Positions 12,601-24,406 of a DNA stretch of 64,000 bases are shown here, in pieces (positions within the stretch are counted from its first letter, which is position 1; each line of letters opens with the position of its first letter). Location: the NCBI GenBank assembly GCA_029339195.1, contig JAPTJF010000037.1, positions 62,001-126,000 on the forward strand. The letters are read 5' to 3'. The DNA is from Micractinium sp. NFX-FRZ (lineage: Eukaryota > Chlorophyta > Trebouxiophyceae > Chlorellales > Chlorellaceae). The notes beneath the pieces were generated by a model. The model made no database searches. It saw nothing but the letters and a program-made list of their open reading frames with translations, and was not told the DNA's origin. The translations under genes were made by a program, and so were the position numbers.

Positions 12601-14976
12601 GGGGGGCAGTGTGCATGATGCCGCAAGGCCAGCATTTGAAGCGCCGCACCTGTAGCGCCATGAGAGGAACTTGAAGATGCCGGGGCAGGGGTCGCCGCCA
12701 AATTGGGAGTCGTTGGCGAGCACTTTGCAGGCGCGCTGGCCCAGGCAGACGCGCGCAACGACCCTGCAGGGCGGGGCGGAGGGGGCGAAGGGTGGGGTGG
12801 GCGGGATGGGCCCGTTTCAGACAGACGGCAGGCACTCAGGAGCCACCAAGTTCCGCCCTTGCTGGTAGACCGCTGTGTCCATGCATCGCGCTGTGGTTCA
12901 TGCCCTGCCATGTGCGGGTGGTGACCCTTGCCAGGCAGGCTTTTGACGACAGGCTGGGCCCATCGGAGTGCCCCTGCTGTCTCCCGCCAGCAGCGCCTGC
13001 TGTGCTGCGCCTGCTATACTGCAAGCCACAGGTGATTAAAACACTTCCCACAAAGAAAAACAGTTTCTCGCCTGTGGCTTGCAGTGGAGTTGCACTTGGC
13101 TCTAAGCCTGCCATAGGCGGCCTCCTTGACGGCAGAGATGACCTGGTACTTAGGGCAGCTGGCGATGGCCCTCCCTCCCTCACGAGCGCCAGCAATCAGC
13201 ATGCCACGGGCTGCACAGAGCAGAGGGCGGGAGGGTGGTTGGGGCAAAGAAAGGGCGGGCAGATGGGCGGTGGGAGACGGGAGTGCTGGGGCAGTTGGAG
13301 CACAGGCAGACAGGCAGGCAGGCGGGCATGCAGGCATGCAGGTAGGCAGGCAAGCAGGAAGGCAGGTAGGCAGGCAGGCACGCTGGCACTGCTGGGCGGG
13401 AGAGATGCCTCACGTTTGGGTGGGACGACATTTGCAGGGGTGCAGCTGCAGGGCAGGGTGGGTTCAGGCGCTGAGCTTAGCGGCAGGCCCAAGGGCATCA
13501 CTCGTGCAAGCAATGAGAGCCGGGGGTTGCATTGCGTGCTCAGCAGACCGCCTGCATGCGGCCTTTTCATGGTTCACCCGACCCCTCCCTCCCACCTCGC
13601 CTAGGCGTCCAGTAGTGCGTGTACACTACTCCCAGCTCTCCGCCCCTGCTTGGTTGTTCAACCCAAACCCAAACTCAGAGGATTGAGCAACAGGCAGCAG
13701 GCATCATGAACGCCATCCAGGGTTTGCACCGCTAGTGTCCAACCCACAGTCCGAAGACTGGGCAGCAGGCATCGGAACTTCATTCCGCACCCTCCCACTC
13801 ACGTGTACCGGAACCACACGCTTTTTTTGGGCACCAGGGGGCAGGGGTCCCCGTTGAATTGCATGTCGTTGGCAGGCACCGCGCACGAGCGCTGGCGCAG
13901 GCACAGTCGCTGCACCACGCTGCAGGGATGAGATGGAGGGAAGGGGAAGGCAAGGCTGTACACGTGCTGCTTTGGAGCAGCGGCGGGGGGGAGCAGACGG
14001 CGCTGGCGCAGAGCTCCGATGCTGCATGTTCGTGCTGCCAGGTTCTTGCAAGCAATTCAAACGGACCTCGGCCAGATGGTGACCGGCAGCTGCAGCGGCA
14101 GCAGGGTGGCAGCAGCGGCACCTGACACAGCAGCTGCAGCAGGGAGCTGCCAGCTGACTCCACCCCTGCACTCTTTTGGCTCAGTATAAGGTTGAACGCA
14201 ACAGAAAATGAGGCTCCACATGTCAGCCTGCCACCCCATCAGCCTGACCTTAAGCTCTGACGGGCGACGCAGCGGGCAGCAGCAGCCCCATAGACGGCCG
14301 CAGGCACTGCTGTGATGACGAGGCCAGGCTGGCAGGTGGCACGTGCCACCTGCCCCTCTGCCGCAGCCACGCCGCAGGTGCCGGCACAGCCTGCGGGTGG
14401 CTTGGGCTTTGGTGAGGGCGTGGGGTTGCCGAGGCATGCGCCACTGGCGCACCTGCCCACGGCACAGAAGCGTGTGCCGGTGCCGCAGAAGCCCTGCAGG
14501 GGCAGAGCGCGGGGAGTCGGGGGTGCTCAGCGGCACATCCCAGAAGCATGCCTCCCACAGTCGGCGTTGGGGGCCCCAAGCAGGATGCCCCAAGCACCAT
14601 TGCCGCCTTAGTGCCGCGATTGACTGTCAGTCGGCATGTTGCCACGCAGTGCAGGTGTCCATGCATTGGCACCGCATAGACTCACATAGATGCTGCAGCA
14701 GTCCTTTGGGTTGGGGCAGCGCTGGCCCCCTGCGTTGCGGCCGCACTTGGCTGGAGGCAGGCAGGGGAGGGTGGGGGGCGAGCGTCAGGCGTACAAGTGC
14801 AATCGACAACTGCATGCAGAGGTTCCCACTACCACAGGTAATCAAAGAGATGATCTGGAAACACCAGCACACAGCAGCAGCTTACTTGCATCCACACCGG
14901 CAGCCGCTGCCACCAAGACGAGAAGCAGCAGGGTGGCTGCCGCTGGCACCACCGGCGCCTGCTGACGGGCCGCCAT
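6694..14976 (-). CDS. Secreted hevein / double SUEL-lectin / beta-helix protein, array gene 2
   Basis: Complete 23-exon model, 940 residues: 14976-14886, 14750-14686, 14493-14249, 13919-13803, 13445-13414, 13210-13072, 12763-12650, 12481-12309, 11977-11835, 11635-11510, 11269-11161, 10949-10879, 10687-10372, 10139-10100, 9888-9816, 9576-9504, 9296-9217, 8917-8826, 8539-8462, 8189-8129, 7817-7766, 7416-7324, 7133-6694. Signal peptide 1-29 (leucine/valine core LLLLVLVAAAA). Eight-cysteine hevein (CBM18) domain about 32-72. SUEL lectin 1 about 88-174 and lectin 2 about 185-268, each split by a phase-2 intron at the same place. Short KPPV repeats follow, then the beta-helix body from about 325, with the family motif NNGHHALWAA near 710. 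Two introns (donors 13071 and 8461) appear to use GC. Hevein binds chitin-type polymers in known proteins; a role in the algal wall is inference. Confidence 0.85.
13305..13385. repeat. (GGCA)n tetranucleotide-rich tract
   Basis: GGCAGGCA-type repeats with ATGCAGGC variants in gene 2 intron 5. Similar short (GGCA)n tracts occur in other introns at 4199-4214, 9449-9481, 22073-22103 and 41802-41815. Confidence 0.85.
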
Positions 14977-15923
14977 GGGCCGGCAGCGGCGGGCTCCGCC
15001 GCCCGATGCCGTTGTGATCAGCCGCACGAGAGGCTCCCTGCGGCACGTAATTTGCGCGGTGAGCGGGTGCCAAGGCAACTTGCAGGCGCGTGGAGCAGCC
15101 AGCGTCGCTTTACGGCGGGGCCGATGCTCACTCTGCCGGGAAGTTCAGAAGCAGGATCTGCGCCGCAGGCACCTGGTCCAAGTCCCGGTGAGACTACCAG
15201 AAGATGCCGGTCCGATGGCCAGATGAGCGGGGGAAATGACCAAGAGAGTTCGCGGTTCCTGACGCAGGCAGTTAGCATGCATGCACATGTGTCGTCTCAA
15301 TGTCCCCTGACCGAGGTGGGCGCGCCGCCGGCCAGGTCCGCCTGACGCAGCAGGCAAAGCGCCGCGGTGTCGGCAGCTGCTGGCCAACCACCGCCCTCAT
15401 CCCTTCTGGCTGCCGTGTTGTTGATGCCCGCTCATTGACTTCGTGCTGCCATGTTGTGGATCCCATGTACCGAGTGTCATGAGACATTACACGATGCTGC
15501 CGCACCAGCGTCGAAGCGAGGGTGCAGCCAGGGATGTGGAAAAGGGGAGAGGGAGTGAGGAGTGGGGGAAGGGAGGTTGAAGGGATTGCGGAGCTCTCAA
15601 GAAATGACAGACTGTTTCACAGGAATGAATGTGGACGAATCGGGAAGGGGGATGGAAGAGCGGGTAGGCAGCATGGGGGTGTAGGAATGGGACCGTGCCT
15701 GAGCGGAATTGCGCCGCGGGCGGTGGGTCGTAAGAACGGCGGCGTGAGCCCGATGGAATGAATGAAAGAAGAGGGAAGAAATAGGGCAGCTGTGCACACC
15801 CTTGAATGCGGCGCGGTGTCTTGAGAGTCTGTATCTGACAGCGCAGCAGAGCGCCTGCGGTGCCGCGCCAGCTGTTGGCATGCGTGCCCACCAGCCCGTG
15901 GGGGCGGCCGCTCCAGGACGTCT
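14977..15923. other. Intergenic: 3' region of gene 3 and promoter side of gene 2
   Basis: No exon seen. The stretch is less GC-rich than its surroundings between 15530 and 15790 and is purine-rich on the plus strand (A/G runs). A TGTAA at 15491-15487 on the minus strand fits the end of gene 3. Confidence 0.6.
15487..15491 (-). terminator. Candidate poly(A) signal TGTAA of gene 3
   Basis: TGTAA on the minus strand about 430 nt downstream of the gene 3 stop, a spacing similar to that of gene 2. Confidence 0.45.
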
Positions 15924-18900
15924 TCATTTGATGCCCAGGCGCAGGCGGCGGGTCTTCACCATGGGAACAAACAGATCTGCTGGGTGGAGCGTCAGCCCTG
16001 GAGGCACGACCTCCATCCGCCACCTGGTTCCCCGGCACCAGCCAGGGTACCGACTGAACCCTCCCGAGCCAGCCGCCGCCTGCGCAGAGCCCTCTGCCGT
16101 GGTGCCATTGCTGCCGCCGGCGCCGCCGGCAGTGCCGCTGGCGCTGCTACTGGTGTCTGCAGCGGTCAACCGGCGGCTGGGGCCCCCGCTGCTCCCCCCG
16201 TCTGGCGGTAGGTAGCGGCCGACAAAGTTGAGCAGCGGCCCAAAGTCGCAGGAGGGCAGGGGCACGGTGCGTGCCGCGGGGCGGGAGGCAAAGAGGTTCC
16301 AGAAAGTGTTGTTGGCGCCTGCAAGCAAGGCGGGGCACAGACAGTTCAGAGTCAAGAAAGGGAGCTGTTCAAAGGCGAACGGGTTGCGATTGGGGTGCGG
16401 AACAGGGATTGCTGGATTGGCGGGGGAAGGGAGGCTCTGGGAGTGAGGGCGGGAAGGGGCGCGGGTGCGAGGCGTGGGGTGGAGCTGGGGCTTAGTGAGG
16501 TGCACTGCGGTCCAGGCAAGGCACGCTGGCATGACATGGCCTGCCCAGGACCCTGTGAGCGATCTCCCAACACTGTGTTGTAGTGTGCTGCGCTGCGTCA
16601 CGCTGTGTGTGCTGTGCCACGCTGCGCGGGTGCTGTGCCGTGCTGTGCTGCGCACCTGAGTGGGCGCCTCGGCTGCCGTCGCCGCCGCTGCGCCAGGGGC
16701 GTGCGCCCACACCAAGGTCGATGTTGCTAAACAGGTGATTGTGGGGGCCTGCAAGGGGCGGAGAATGCCGGCACTGGCTGGGCAGTCAGGGTCCGGGCTG
16801 CGGCAGCAGTGCAAGCACGGCAGGGTGGAGCTAGAAGCCGACCAGTAGTGGTTGGGGGGCCTGCAGCACAGGGAGACCTGTGCGGATGGTCTCAAACACA
16901 ACACCGCAAATTCACAGCACAGCGTATCACAGGATGGGAAGGTCTTGCGTGTGCAGTCGGGTGGAGAGCTGCAGCCAGCGGCAGATACACCCCTGAGCGT
17001 GTGCCTGCGTGAGCCTGCCTGGGCACACATAAGCAGGCGGTCAGGCAGGCAAGCAGATTGCCCAAGCCTACTTGCCCCCAACACACTTCAAACAAGCCAG
17101 CTTGCAGTAAGGGGCAAGCACCAAGCAGGCTTGGCTCGGCGGCGGCCCCACCTGCCCGGTGGCAGTCGATGTTCAGGTTGACCCCCCGGCCGTTGGCGAA
17201 CACGCAGCGCTCGCTAAAGCCATCCACGCTCAAGTCGTGCACGTATTGGGTGCCGATGTCGAAGCTAAACGAAGTGTGGCAAGGCAGAAGGGCAACGTAC
17301 GAGTCAGGACAGCCGGGCCTGGTGGAGATGCGCACAATGTTGAAGCCTGGCGCACAAAGGCAGCAGACCGGCACGGCAGCAAGGCAAGGATCAATGGGAG
17401 GGGCAGCTGGGCAGGGCGGCCAGAGCGGCGCTTACTTGGTGAATGCCACGTCGCCCGACTTGCCCACCCACAGCGCGTGGTGCCCGTTGTTTGGGGTGGT
17501 GTCGCGAGTGAAGCGGGTGGCAGTCACCTGCACATGCAAAGAAACGTTTACTTGCCCGTCCACAAGTCCTTCTGGGTTTCCTGGACTCTTGAATGCAACT
17601 GCTTGATTAGAGGATAGTGGAAGGGCGGGGGGGCCGGTGCAGGCAAGGCGTTGTGGGCAGAGGCGCAGGTGTCCGAGGTCCACAAGGGGAAGAGAGGTGT
17701 GACTTGGGGCTGGTCGGCACTCATCCCCAGTCCCCTGCCCCTCCTTCCCCCTCTTGTGTTGCTCCTTGCCTCCTCAACACCATGTGGCTGCCTCGGCTGC
17801 CTCAGCCTGGCGGCCCACATGGTGTTTAGGAGGCAAGGAGCAAAACGAGAGGGGGAAGGAGGGGCAGGGGGCTGGGGATGAGTGCCGAGCCATGCCATGC
17901 CACGGCTGATGCTGGGACCACCTTTGGGGCCCACCCTGCCAGCCAGCCTGGCACTCACGCTGAGCTTGACAAGATGCACGGCCACAAAGTCGCTCTGTGT
18001 GACCTGCACACCGTTGTCGGCATCGATGATGCTAACCTGGACGGGGGAGGGGCGGGGGGGCAGGGGTGGGGAAGGGTTTGGGAAGGCAGGCAGGGGCTGG
18101 GCAGCAAGGCGGTGGCCAGGGACAGGGACGAAGGCAAAGGAGGCAGGCAGGTGGGCAGGCAGGTGAGCAGGCAGGTGGCAGCAGTCGGCTTCCTGCCAAC
18201 CCACAAGCATTGCAACCTCCGACAAGGTGGTGCGCTGCAACGCACAGCATGCCACGTCACGGCAAGGCAGAGCACAGCATGACACAGCACAGCACAGCAC
18301 AGCACAGCAGGAGAAGGCACGAGCTCACCCTGCGGACCCAGCAGTTTGCGGCGCTTGAGATGGCGATGGCATTGTACCCAAACGTCTGCAGGTGGGTGGG
18401 GTAGACATCTGCAGGGGCACGTGGTGTGAGGTGGCGACAGCTAGTTTGGTGTTACACATCACACCACCAATTGTGGCGCCTAGTCACCATGCCAATGCTG
18501 CTGCTGTGCTGTGCACTGCCAGCACCACACGCCTCGCTGCTCTCCTGGGTCACAATGCATTTGCCGGCACACCCCGTTTGCTCACCGTGCTTGAATTGCA
18601 GGGTCATGTCTTCGATGCCGCTGTGCTGGGTGGTGGCGTAGAACCGGTACACGTACACCTGCACAGGGAGGGGCGGGCAAGCAGGCCTTTGGTGGTGAGG
18701 CTGAGCTGACGGGGCATTGGAGGGCACCGGCGGGCGCATGAGGGGCTTTTGTTGTGTGGCGGGGGTGGGCGCCTTGGACATGAGCCGGTGCACAGGTGGG
18801 GGCCTGAGAGCAGGCATTGTTGTCAATGGGTCACCGCTGATAGGGGGTAGTTCGGTAATGTTGCCGCCAACCTTGCGAGAGGTGGGCCAGTCCACCCCAG

Positions 18901-21900
18901 CTCCCAGCCTCCCTCTGCCTGCCTGCCCACTCACACAATGCATAATCCCACCTCCAACCCTGCCCGCACCCGCCCGCCTGCCACCGTGTGTGAGCGAGCA
19001 TTGCACCCCTTTCAACGGCGCACTGGCTGTCAGCACTGGTGTCTAGAATAGTGGCTCACCTGCCACCATGTGTGAGCATTGGACTATTTCAACCGCGCAC
19101 TGACGATAAATAATTGTCAGCACTGGTGTCTAGAATAGTGGCTCACCTGCCACTGGGTGCGGAGGTCGTAAGGCAGCGGGCGCTCCAGCTGTATCCAGCC
19201 CCGCCCCACGGCGGTGACGCGAGAGGGGAAGCGGATGTGGTCGGTGCCGGCAAACGCGTCTGCACAGCAGCAGGGGGGCAGGGGGAAGAGGCAGGGCGCG
19301 GCGTGTGTGGACTTTGGGGAGCAGCAGTGAGGCATGGGTGGGTGGGCCTGCTCGCGGGTGTCGCAAGTATGTGGGTGCTCCTGTGGTCAAGTACAGGAGG
19401 TCAGCAAGGCTTGTGGTGGGTCGGAACGCCTACGAACATGCAGCCAAGCGGGCAGGCAGGGGGGCGCTGCACTGCATGCCAGCGGGCTGGCCGGTCCGCA
19501 TACAAGCACGGCCACCACTCACTCCCGCCGCTGTCAATCAACCAGGTTCACCCCCATACCCGCAGCCAACGGCACCAACTCACTCCTGCCGCTGTCCACC
19601 AGGTTCTCTCCATACAGGAAGGCGTCCAGAGTGCCTGGCTGCGCCGCCGCCCACACGCCCAGTTGCTCGGACGCGGCATACCGCTCCGCCTCTTGCATCA
19701 GCTTCTGCAGCGCCGGCGTCAGCGGCAGCGTGCCATTGCCTGCTGTGGGGGAGGGCCTGGGTTGCGGCCCTGCGTTGCTGGCCAGCCCAACTAGCACCGA
19801 CGTGCTGTTGGCGTCGGCCGAGTCGGCCTGGAGCCGGCGCCGGGCGGGGGAGCGGGCGAGTGCGTAGATGCGCACCCACTGGCCCACTTTGAACCCACTG
19901 GTGTTGTCCACCTGCCGAACAGAGGGACGGCGAGCGGGCCAGGGGCGGGAGGTTGTTTGCCAGCTGCATGGGATCGCCCTAAGCTGCAGGGGCAAGGTGG
20001 CATGCGGGGAGGCATAGTCCCCGCGGGCTGCTGCTGCTGCTGCTTCAAAAGGAGGAGTGCCCCTGTGCCCGCCTGTCCGAAGAAAAGGGCCCCCTGCCGC
20101 CTGCCTCACCCGCAGCCGCCTGTCTCCCTTGCGGGCGCTGGCAGTCAGGCGCGCCATGCGGTACTGCTCCTGGTTGCTGCCGGCGTTGTTGCCGTCGATG
20201 CTGCAGCAGGAGAAGCAGCGGGGGAAAGGGAAGCGGGCATGGGTGGGAGGGCGAGCAGTGCCTCGGATCGCGCGCACATTGATAGGCCAGCAGGTAGGCG
20301 GCGCTGGCAAGCAGCAGGTGTGCATGTGTGCAGGGGGCAGGCAGGCTGGCAGGCAGGCAGCCCTGGCACAGGCTGCAGCCTGCCGGCATCAGTCTGCCCA
20401 ACTGTCCTGGTGAAAAGGCACTGGAGGAACAGGAGGGGCGCCTGGCAGAGGCGGGCACTGGCGTGGCGGAGCACACACTCACGCTCTCACCCCAACCCAG
20501 CCCCACGAGACCGCTGCTGGCTCCCGGTGGTCTAGAAATGTAACTGACTGACTGACTGGTCTAGAAATGTAATTCACTGACTGACTGATCTAGAAACGTG
20601 ATTGATTCTAAACAACTGACTGGCTCACAGCAGGAAGGCGCCTCCGGTGCCCCAGGTCTTGGACTTGCCGTACACAGACTGCAGGCCCTTGGGGAGGTAC
20701 AGCGTTGTGCGCCCTTCCTGCAGGCGGGCAGGAGGGAGGGGGGGCGAAGGGGCCACGGGGAGCATAACACCAGTGGTGTGCTCAAGAGCTGTCAGCCGCT
20801 GCCGTGGTGGGAACATGAAGTTTCGGTGTGCGCCCGTCTCTGCTGTGTCCAACATGAGACGCATCACCTCGTACCCCATCTGCTCACCTTGACCCCCACA
20901 GCACACCTCGCTGACAACTCCTATCGATAGGATTGGGTTTAGGGTTTAAGGGTAGGGGTCCCTATAAACCCTAACCCTATCGATATCACACTCCCCCTGC
21001 CCCACGTCCACTTCCTCCGTGGCTCACCCCAGGCTCCCTGTGAGAGCACCACACTGCTGCTGGGGGTCCCCAGGCCAAACCGCCCCTCAACACAGCGCGA
21101 ACCTGCTCCAGGCAGCATGCGAGGCTGGAGCCCCGCTGGCCCCGCCGCAACTCACCCCTGCACCCCTCAGCACAACGTTGCTGGTGGTGATCTCCAGGCT
21201 CTGGGTGACCTTGTAGGTGCCAGATGGCAGGAAGACAGCCACGCCAGCCTTGCCCCCGTTGCCAAAGCCCTGGTCCGCAATCTGAAAGCGTGGGGTGGGG
21301 GTGGGGTGGTGGTGGGGTAAGGTGGGGGGAGCACAGATGAGGTAGGGGCAGCCTATAGCGAGGGGCAACACGCCTGAAGGTCCAGGCTTTGGTGGGAGAA
21401 TGCCAGCAAGCGGCAGCCAGAACGACTTGCAATCACGCAAGTAGGAGGATGCCTGGGCCTGGCAAGCATGGCAGAATGTGCAATCCCTGCCATGTCAGCA
21501 GTGCCATGTCAGCAGCGGCACGCGTCAGAGCACAGGTTGTGGCAACGGTGGGCACCCACCGGGCACCGCCTGCGCTTGGTGCGCGTGCTGCAGTCGAATG
21601 TGGTGAGCAGCTGGGCCGCCTGGGAGGCCGCCAGCAGCGCCGCCTGGATCGCCTTGGTGTCATCTGCACAACGTGGGCAGCGGTGTGCAGGGAGGACACG
21701 TGGTATCAGGCGAGCCGGAAGAGAGGAGAGCTTAGCCGCCGGGCACGGCGCTCGGGGGCAGGCATCCAAGCAGGCAGGGTGTGTGTGTTTGTGTCCCTGG
21801 CAGCAGGGCCCACGAGAGGTCCCTACAGGCGCGAGGCACCTCCTCTGTCCTCACACACTCCTCTCACCTGCGATTCCATTGCCCTTGGCTCCAAACCTCT

Positions 21901-22756
21901 TCACATTGAACCTGCCTGGGTAGGCAGGGATGAGCCGCTGGTTGCCTGCGGGTGGGACAGGCGTGGGGTGCCACATCAGCAGCTCGGTGTGGCAGGCATC
22001 CAATGTGGGGGATGCCCAGGCAGGCGGGGCATGCTGCACCCCCATGGCACGGAGGTCATGCTGCCGGAGAGGCAGGCAGGCAGGCAGGCAGGGAGGCAGG
22101 CAGGCACAGCAGCTAGCACCACTCATTGCCAGAGGGGCAGCAGAGGGGCAGCAGAGGGGCAGCAGACCTCACACCGGGGAAGCCAGCTGCCCTCGCTCAC
22201 CGGCATAGCCAGCAAAGCTGTAGTCGGCCAGCCGTCCGGTGGGGCTCCACCGCTCCCCAATGCTGCCCCACAGCGTGCTGTGGTAGACGTTGGAGGGCAC
22301 AGGGGCTGGCTTGGGCTTGGGAGAGGGCTTGGGATTGGGCTTGGGAATAGGCTTGCGGCCACCCGGCGCCGCGCACCTGCAGGCAGACAACGCCAGAGAA
22401 GAGGCGTGAGGGCGGGGCACATTGTGCAAAACAAGGGCGCCCCCGACGCTGATGCACCATGCCTGCTTCTGCCTGCCGTCCCTCCCGCCCTGCCCGTCCT
22501 CCCCCAACTGCTCACCTCTTCTGCCCCCACTCACGTGTATCGTATCCACAGGTTCTTAAGCACACCCTGGCAGGGGTCCCCACCAAATTGCAGGCTGTTG
22601 GCAGGCACCACGCACGAGCGCTGGCGCAGGCACAGCCGCTGCACCACGCTGCACGGGTGGGAGGGTAGGGAGGGCGGAGGGGGGAGGTGAGCCCTGTGCA
22701 GTGGCCGGAGAAAAGCGGGGTGCACAATAGTGAGTGACGACAGGAGTAGCGGAACT

Positions 22757-22796
<40 letters not shown>

Positions 22797-23654
22797 CAGC
22801 AGCAGCAGCACAGCAGCAGCAGCACAGCAGCAGCAGCAGCAGGAGGCGAGCCCTCCCCCCCCCCCCACCAGCCTCAGGCTCACTTCATGCTCTTGGCAGC
22901 AGCGCAGCGCTTGCTGAGCACACCAAACACGGCCACGGGAATGGCGGTGATTACCATCCCCTTCTGGCAGGCGATGCGGGCCACCCTGCCCTCTGCCACC
23001 GTGATCCCACAGCTGCCTTTGCAGCCTGCCGGGAGCGGCTTGGGCTTTGGAGCCGGCACCGGCTTGGGTTTGGCTGCACAGGCTCCGCTGGCGCACTTGC
23101 CCGCAGCACAGAAGCGAGCTCCCGTGCCGCAGAAGCCCTGCAGGCCAGGGTTATAAAGATCATCAGGTATGAAAAGAGCAACCTGAGAAGGAAAAGGGAG
23201 GCAGCTTCCCACCCAGGCGGCTTTGCAGCTGCTGCCACCTGGCGCATTTGCCTGCCACCCACGCGCGTTGCTGTTGGCTGGCTGCATTCCCGAAGCCCTC
23301 AGACTCACATAGATGCTGCAGCAGTGTTTCGGGTTACTGCACAGCCTGCCCTTGGCGTTGCGACCGCACTTCTCTGCAGGCACGTGGATTGTGTGGGGTG
23401 GGGGGGAGGAGCTGCAGTGGTGAACCACGGAGCAAGCCCAGAGCAGGCAGCTTGCTGTCCACTTGCCAGCTGCCGCTTCTGCTCCCCAACCGAAATGCCC
23501 CTGTCCAGACGGCACTCAAAGCCAGCAGGGGGCCGGGCAGTGCGGCACAAGCACCTGCAAGCGCCCCTGTCGCTGCCGTCGCCAGCAGCAGGAGCAACAG
23601 CCCTGTGGCTGCCGCTGGCACGGCGCCCGACCGCTTGCCAGCCAGCAGCATCAT
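15924..23654 (-). CDS. Secreted hevein / SUEL-lectin / beta-helix protein, array gene 3
   Basis: Complete 19-exon model, 853 residues: 23654-23555, 23373-23309, 23137-22884, 22648-22535, 22376-22201, 21945-21868, 21663-21560, 21281-21156, 20717-20629, 20200-20110, 19911-19584, 19259-19147, 18658-18586, 18408-18329, 18036-17959, 17527-17436, 17264-17152, 16748-16656, 16318-15924. Signal peptide about 1-33. Hevein domain 36-77, with eight cysteines including the central CC pair. SUEL lectin about 90-178 (VVQRLCLRQRSC, then GGDPCQG). A short K-P repeat linker leads to the beta-helix from about 237 (VAVFLPSGTYKVTQSL near 310). The conserved NNGHHALW motif is near 636. Exons 11, 12 and 17 each correspond to two exons of gene 4, so this copy has fewer introns in the C-terminal half. 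The first donor (GTGCTT) is weak, but it keeps the phase and the signal peptide. Confidence 0.85.
18976..19152. repeat. About 86-bp tandem duplication at the donor of gene 3 exon 12
   Basis: Two copies of a block that contains CACTGGTGTCTAGAATAGTG and ends at the exon 12 donor sequence. The right copy is at the real exon edge (19147). The left copy, ending near 19066, repeats the same GGCAG-GTGAGC word inside the intron. Confidence 0.85.
20529..20624. repeat. Short tandem repeat with TCTAGAAATGTAA beside gene 3 exon 9
   Basis: Two and a half units of about 37 bp, each with TCTAGAAATGTAA or TCTAGAAACGTGA followed by CTGACTGACTGA-type repeats. The block abuts the donor of exon 9 (20629). Confidence 0.85.
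20921..20986. repeat. Telomere-like imperfect inverted repeat
   Basis: GGGTTTAGGGTTTA on the left and TATAAACCCTAACCC on the right, each flanked by TATCGATA, form an imperfect hairpin of about 30-nt arms. It lies in gene 3 intron 8. TTTAGGG is the plant/Chlorella-type telomere unit. Confidence 0.85.
22757..22843. repeat. (AGC)n trinucleotide repeat
   Basis: About 28 AGC/CAG triplets with small breaks, in gene 3 intron 3. Another, shorter (CAG)n lies at 31139-31168 in gene 4 intron 3. Confidence 0.95.
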
Positions 23655-24406
23655 TGCCGCTGCGCTCTTGGATCGGCTACCTGCACTCGTTCGTGAACCT
23701 TACAGCGCAATGGATCAGTCCTACGCGCGGCTGGGCACTGCTGGCGGCCCACAATGAGCTGCTCCGCCGGCGATGCGGCGGCGCACCTGCCCGGTGCTTG
23801 ATCGCGCCTTGCTTCTGTCGCGGTGCACGGGAAGGCAACGATCCGCTCGCCGAGGCAGTGACTCAGAACCCAACTTCCATGTGCGCGTTGAGGGACGCAA
23901 TCGGGTCGACCCACTTGCTGACACTGCTCTAGCTCGCAAGATTCGGCCAAGAAACTGCTGCCGTGGGTGCCTGGCACCGGATTGGTGGGTTTCACCCTGG
24001 GCGAAGCTGACCTGGCAGTCGCCAGTTGCCGTGGCGACAAGGTGAGCTGGAGACCTGGCTCTAGCCAGCTGCAACCAAACCTGGCGGCATGTTACAGCAA
24101 GATATATCTTATACATGGTGAGTGCATGGTGAATGCATCCAAAAAGAACTTGAAAGGTTGAATGAACTGATGCTCAACTGTAGTTCCCCACAAGCCCCCG
24201 CCAACCGCAGGTCTGCTGGTACGCAGCCCAACCGCCACGAGCATGGCAAGGGGCAGTTGCACTGGGGCGGGAGCGGAGGTGGGGCATGATCTTGAGAGAT
24301 AAGTGTGTGAAGTGATACTAAGCAGCGCAAATGTGCTTGCCCATTCTTGTTGGCTGATCAACAGGGGGTCTGTTGGTGCATGTGTGCACCTGACCACTGC
24401 CGAAGC
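23655..24406. other. Intergenic: 3' region of gene 4 and promoter side of gene 3
   Basis: No exon seen. TGTAA on the minus strand at 24096-24092, about 310 nt past the stop of gene 4, is a likely poly(A) signal. The remaining 440 bp should contain the gene 3 promoter; no TATA-like word stands out. Confidence 0.6.
24092..24096 (-). terminator. Candidate poly(A) signal TGTAA of gene 4
   Basis: TGTAA on the minus strand about 310 nt downstream of the gene 4 stop. Confidence 0.45.

Noticed and set aside
21389..22690. A 433-codon plus-strand open frame
   Set aside because: Lies opposite exons 4-7 of gene 3 and has no domain or codon support; a GC-driven shadow.
22730..23932. A 400-codon plus-strand open frame through an (AGC)n repeat
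   Set aside because: It is antisense to gene 3 exons 1-3, whose paralogues, splice sites and signal peptide support the minus strand. Length comes from high GC and the triplet repeat.
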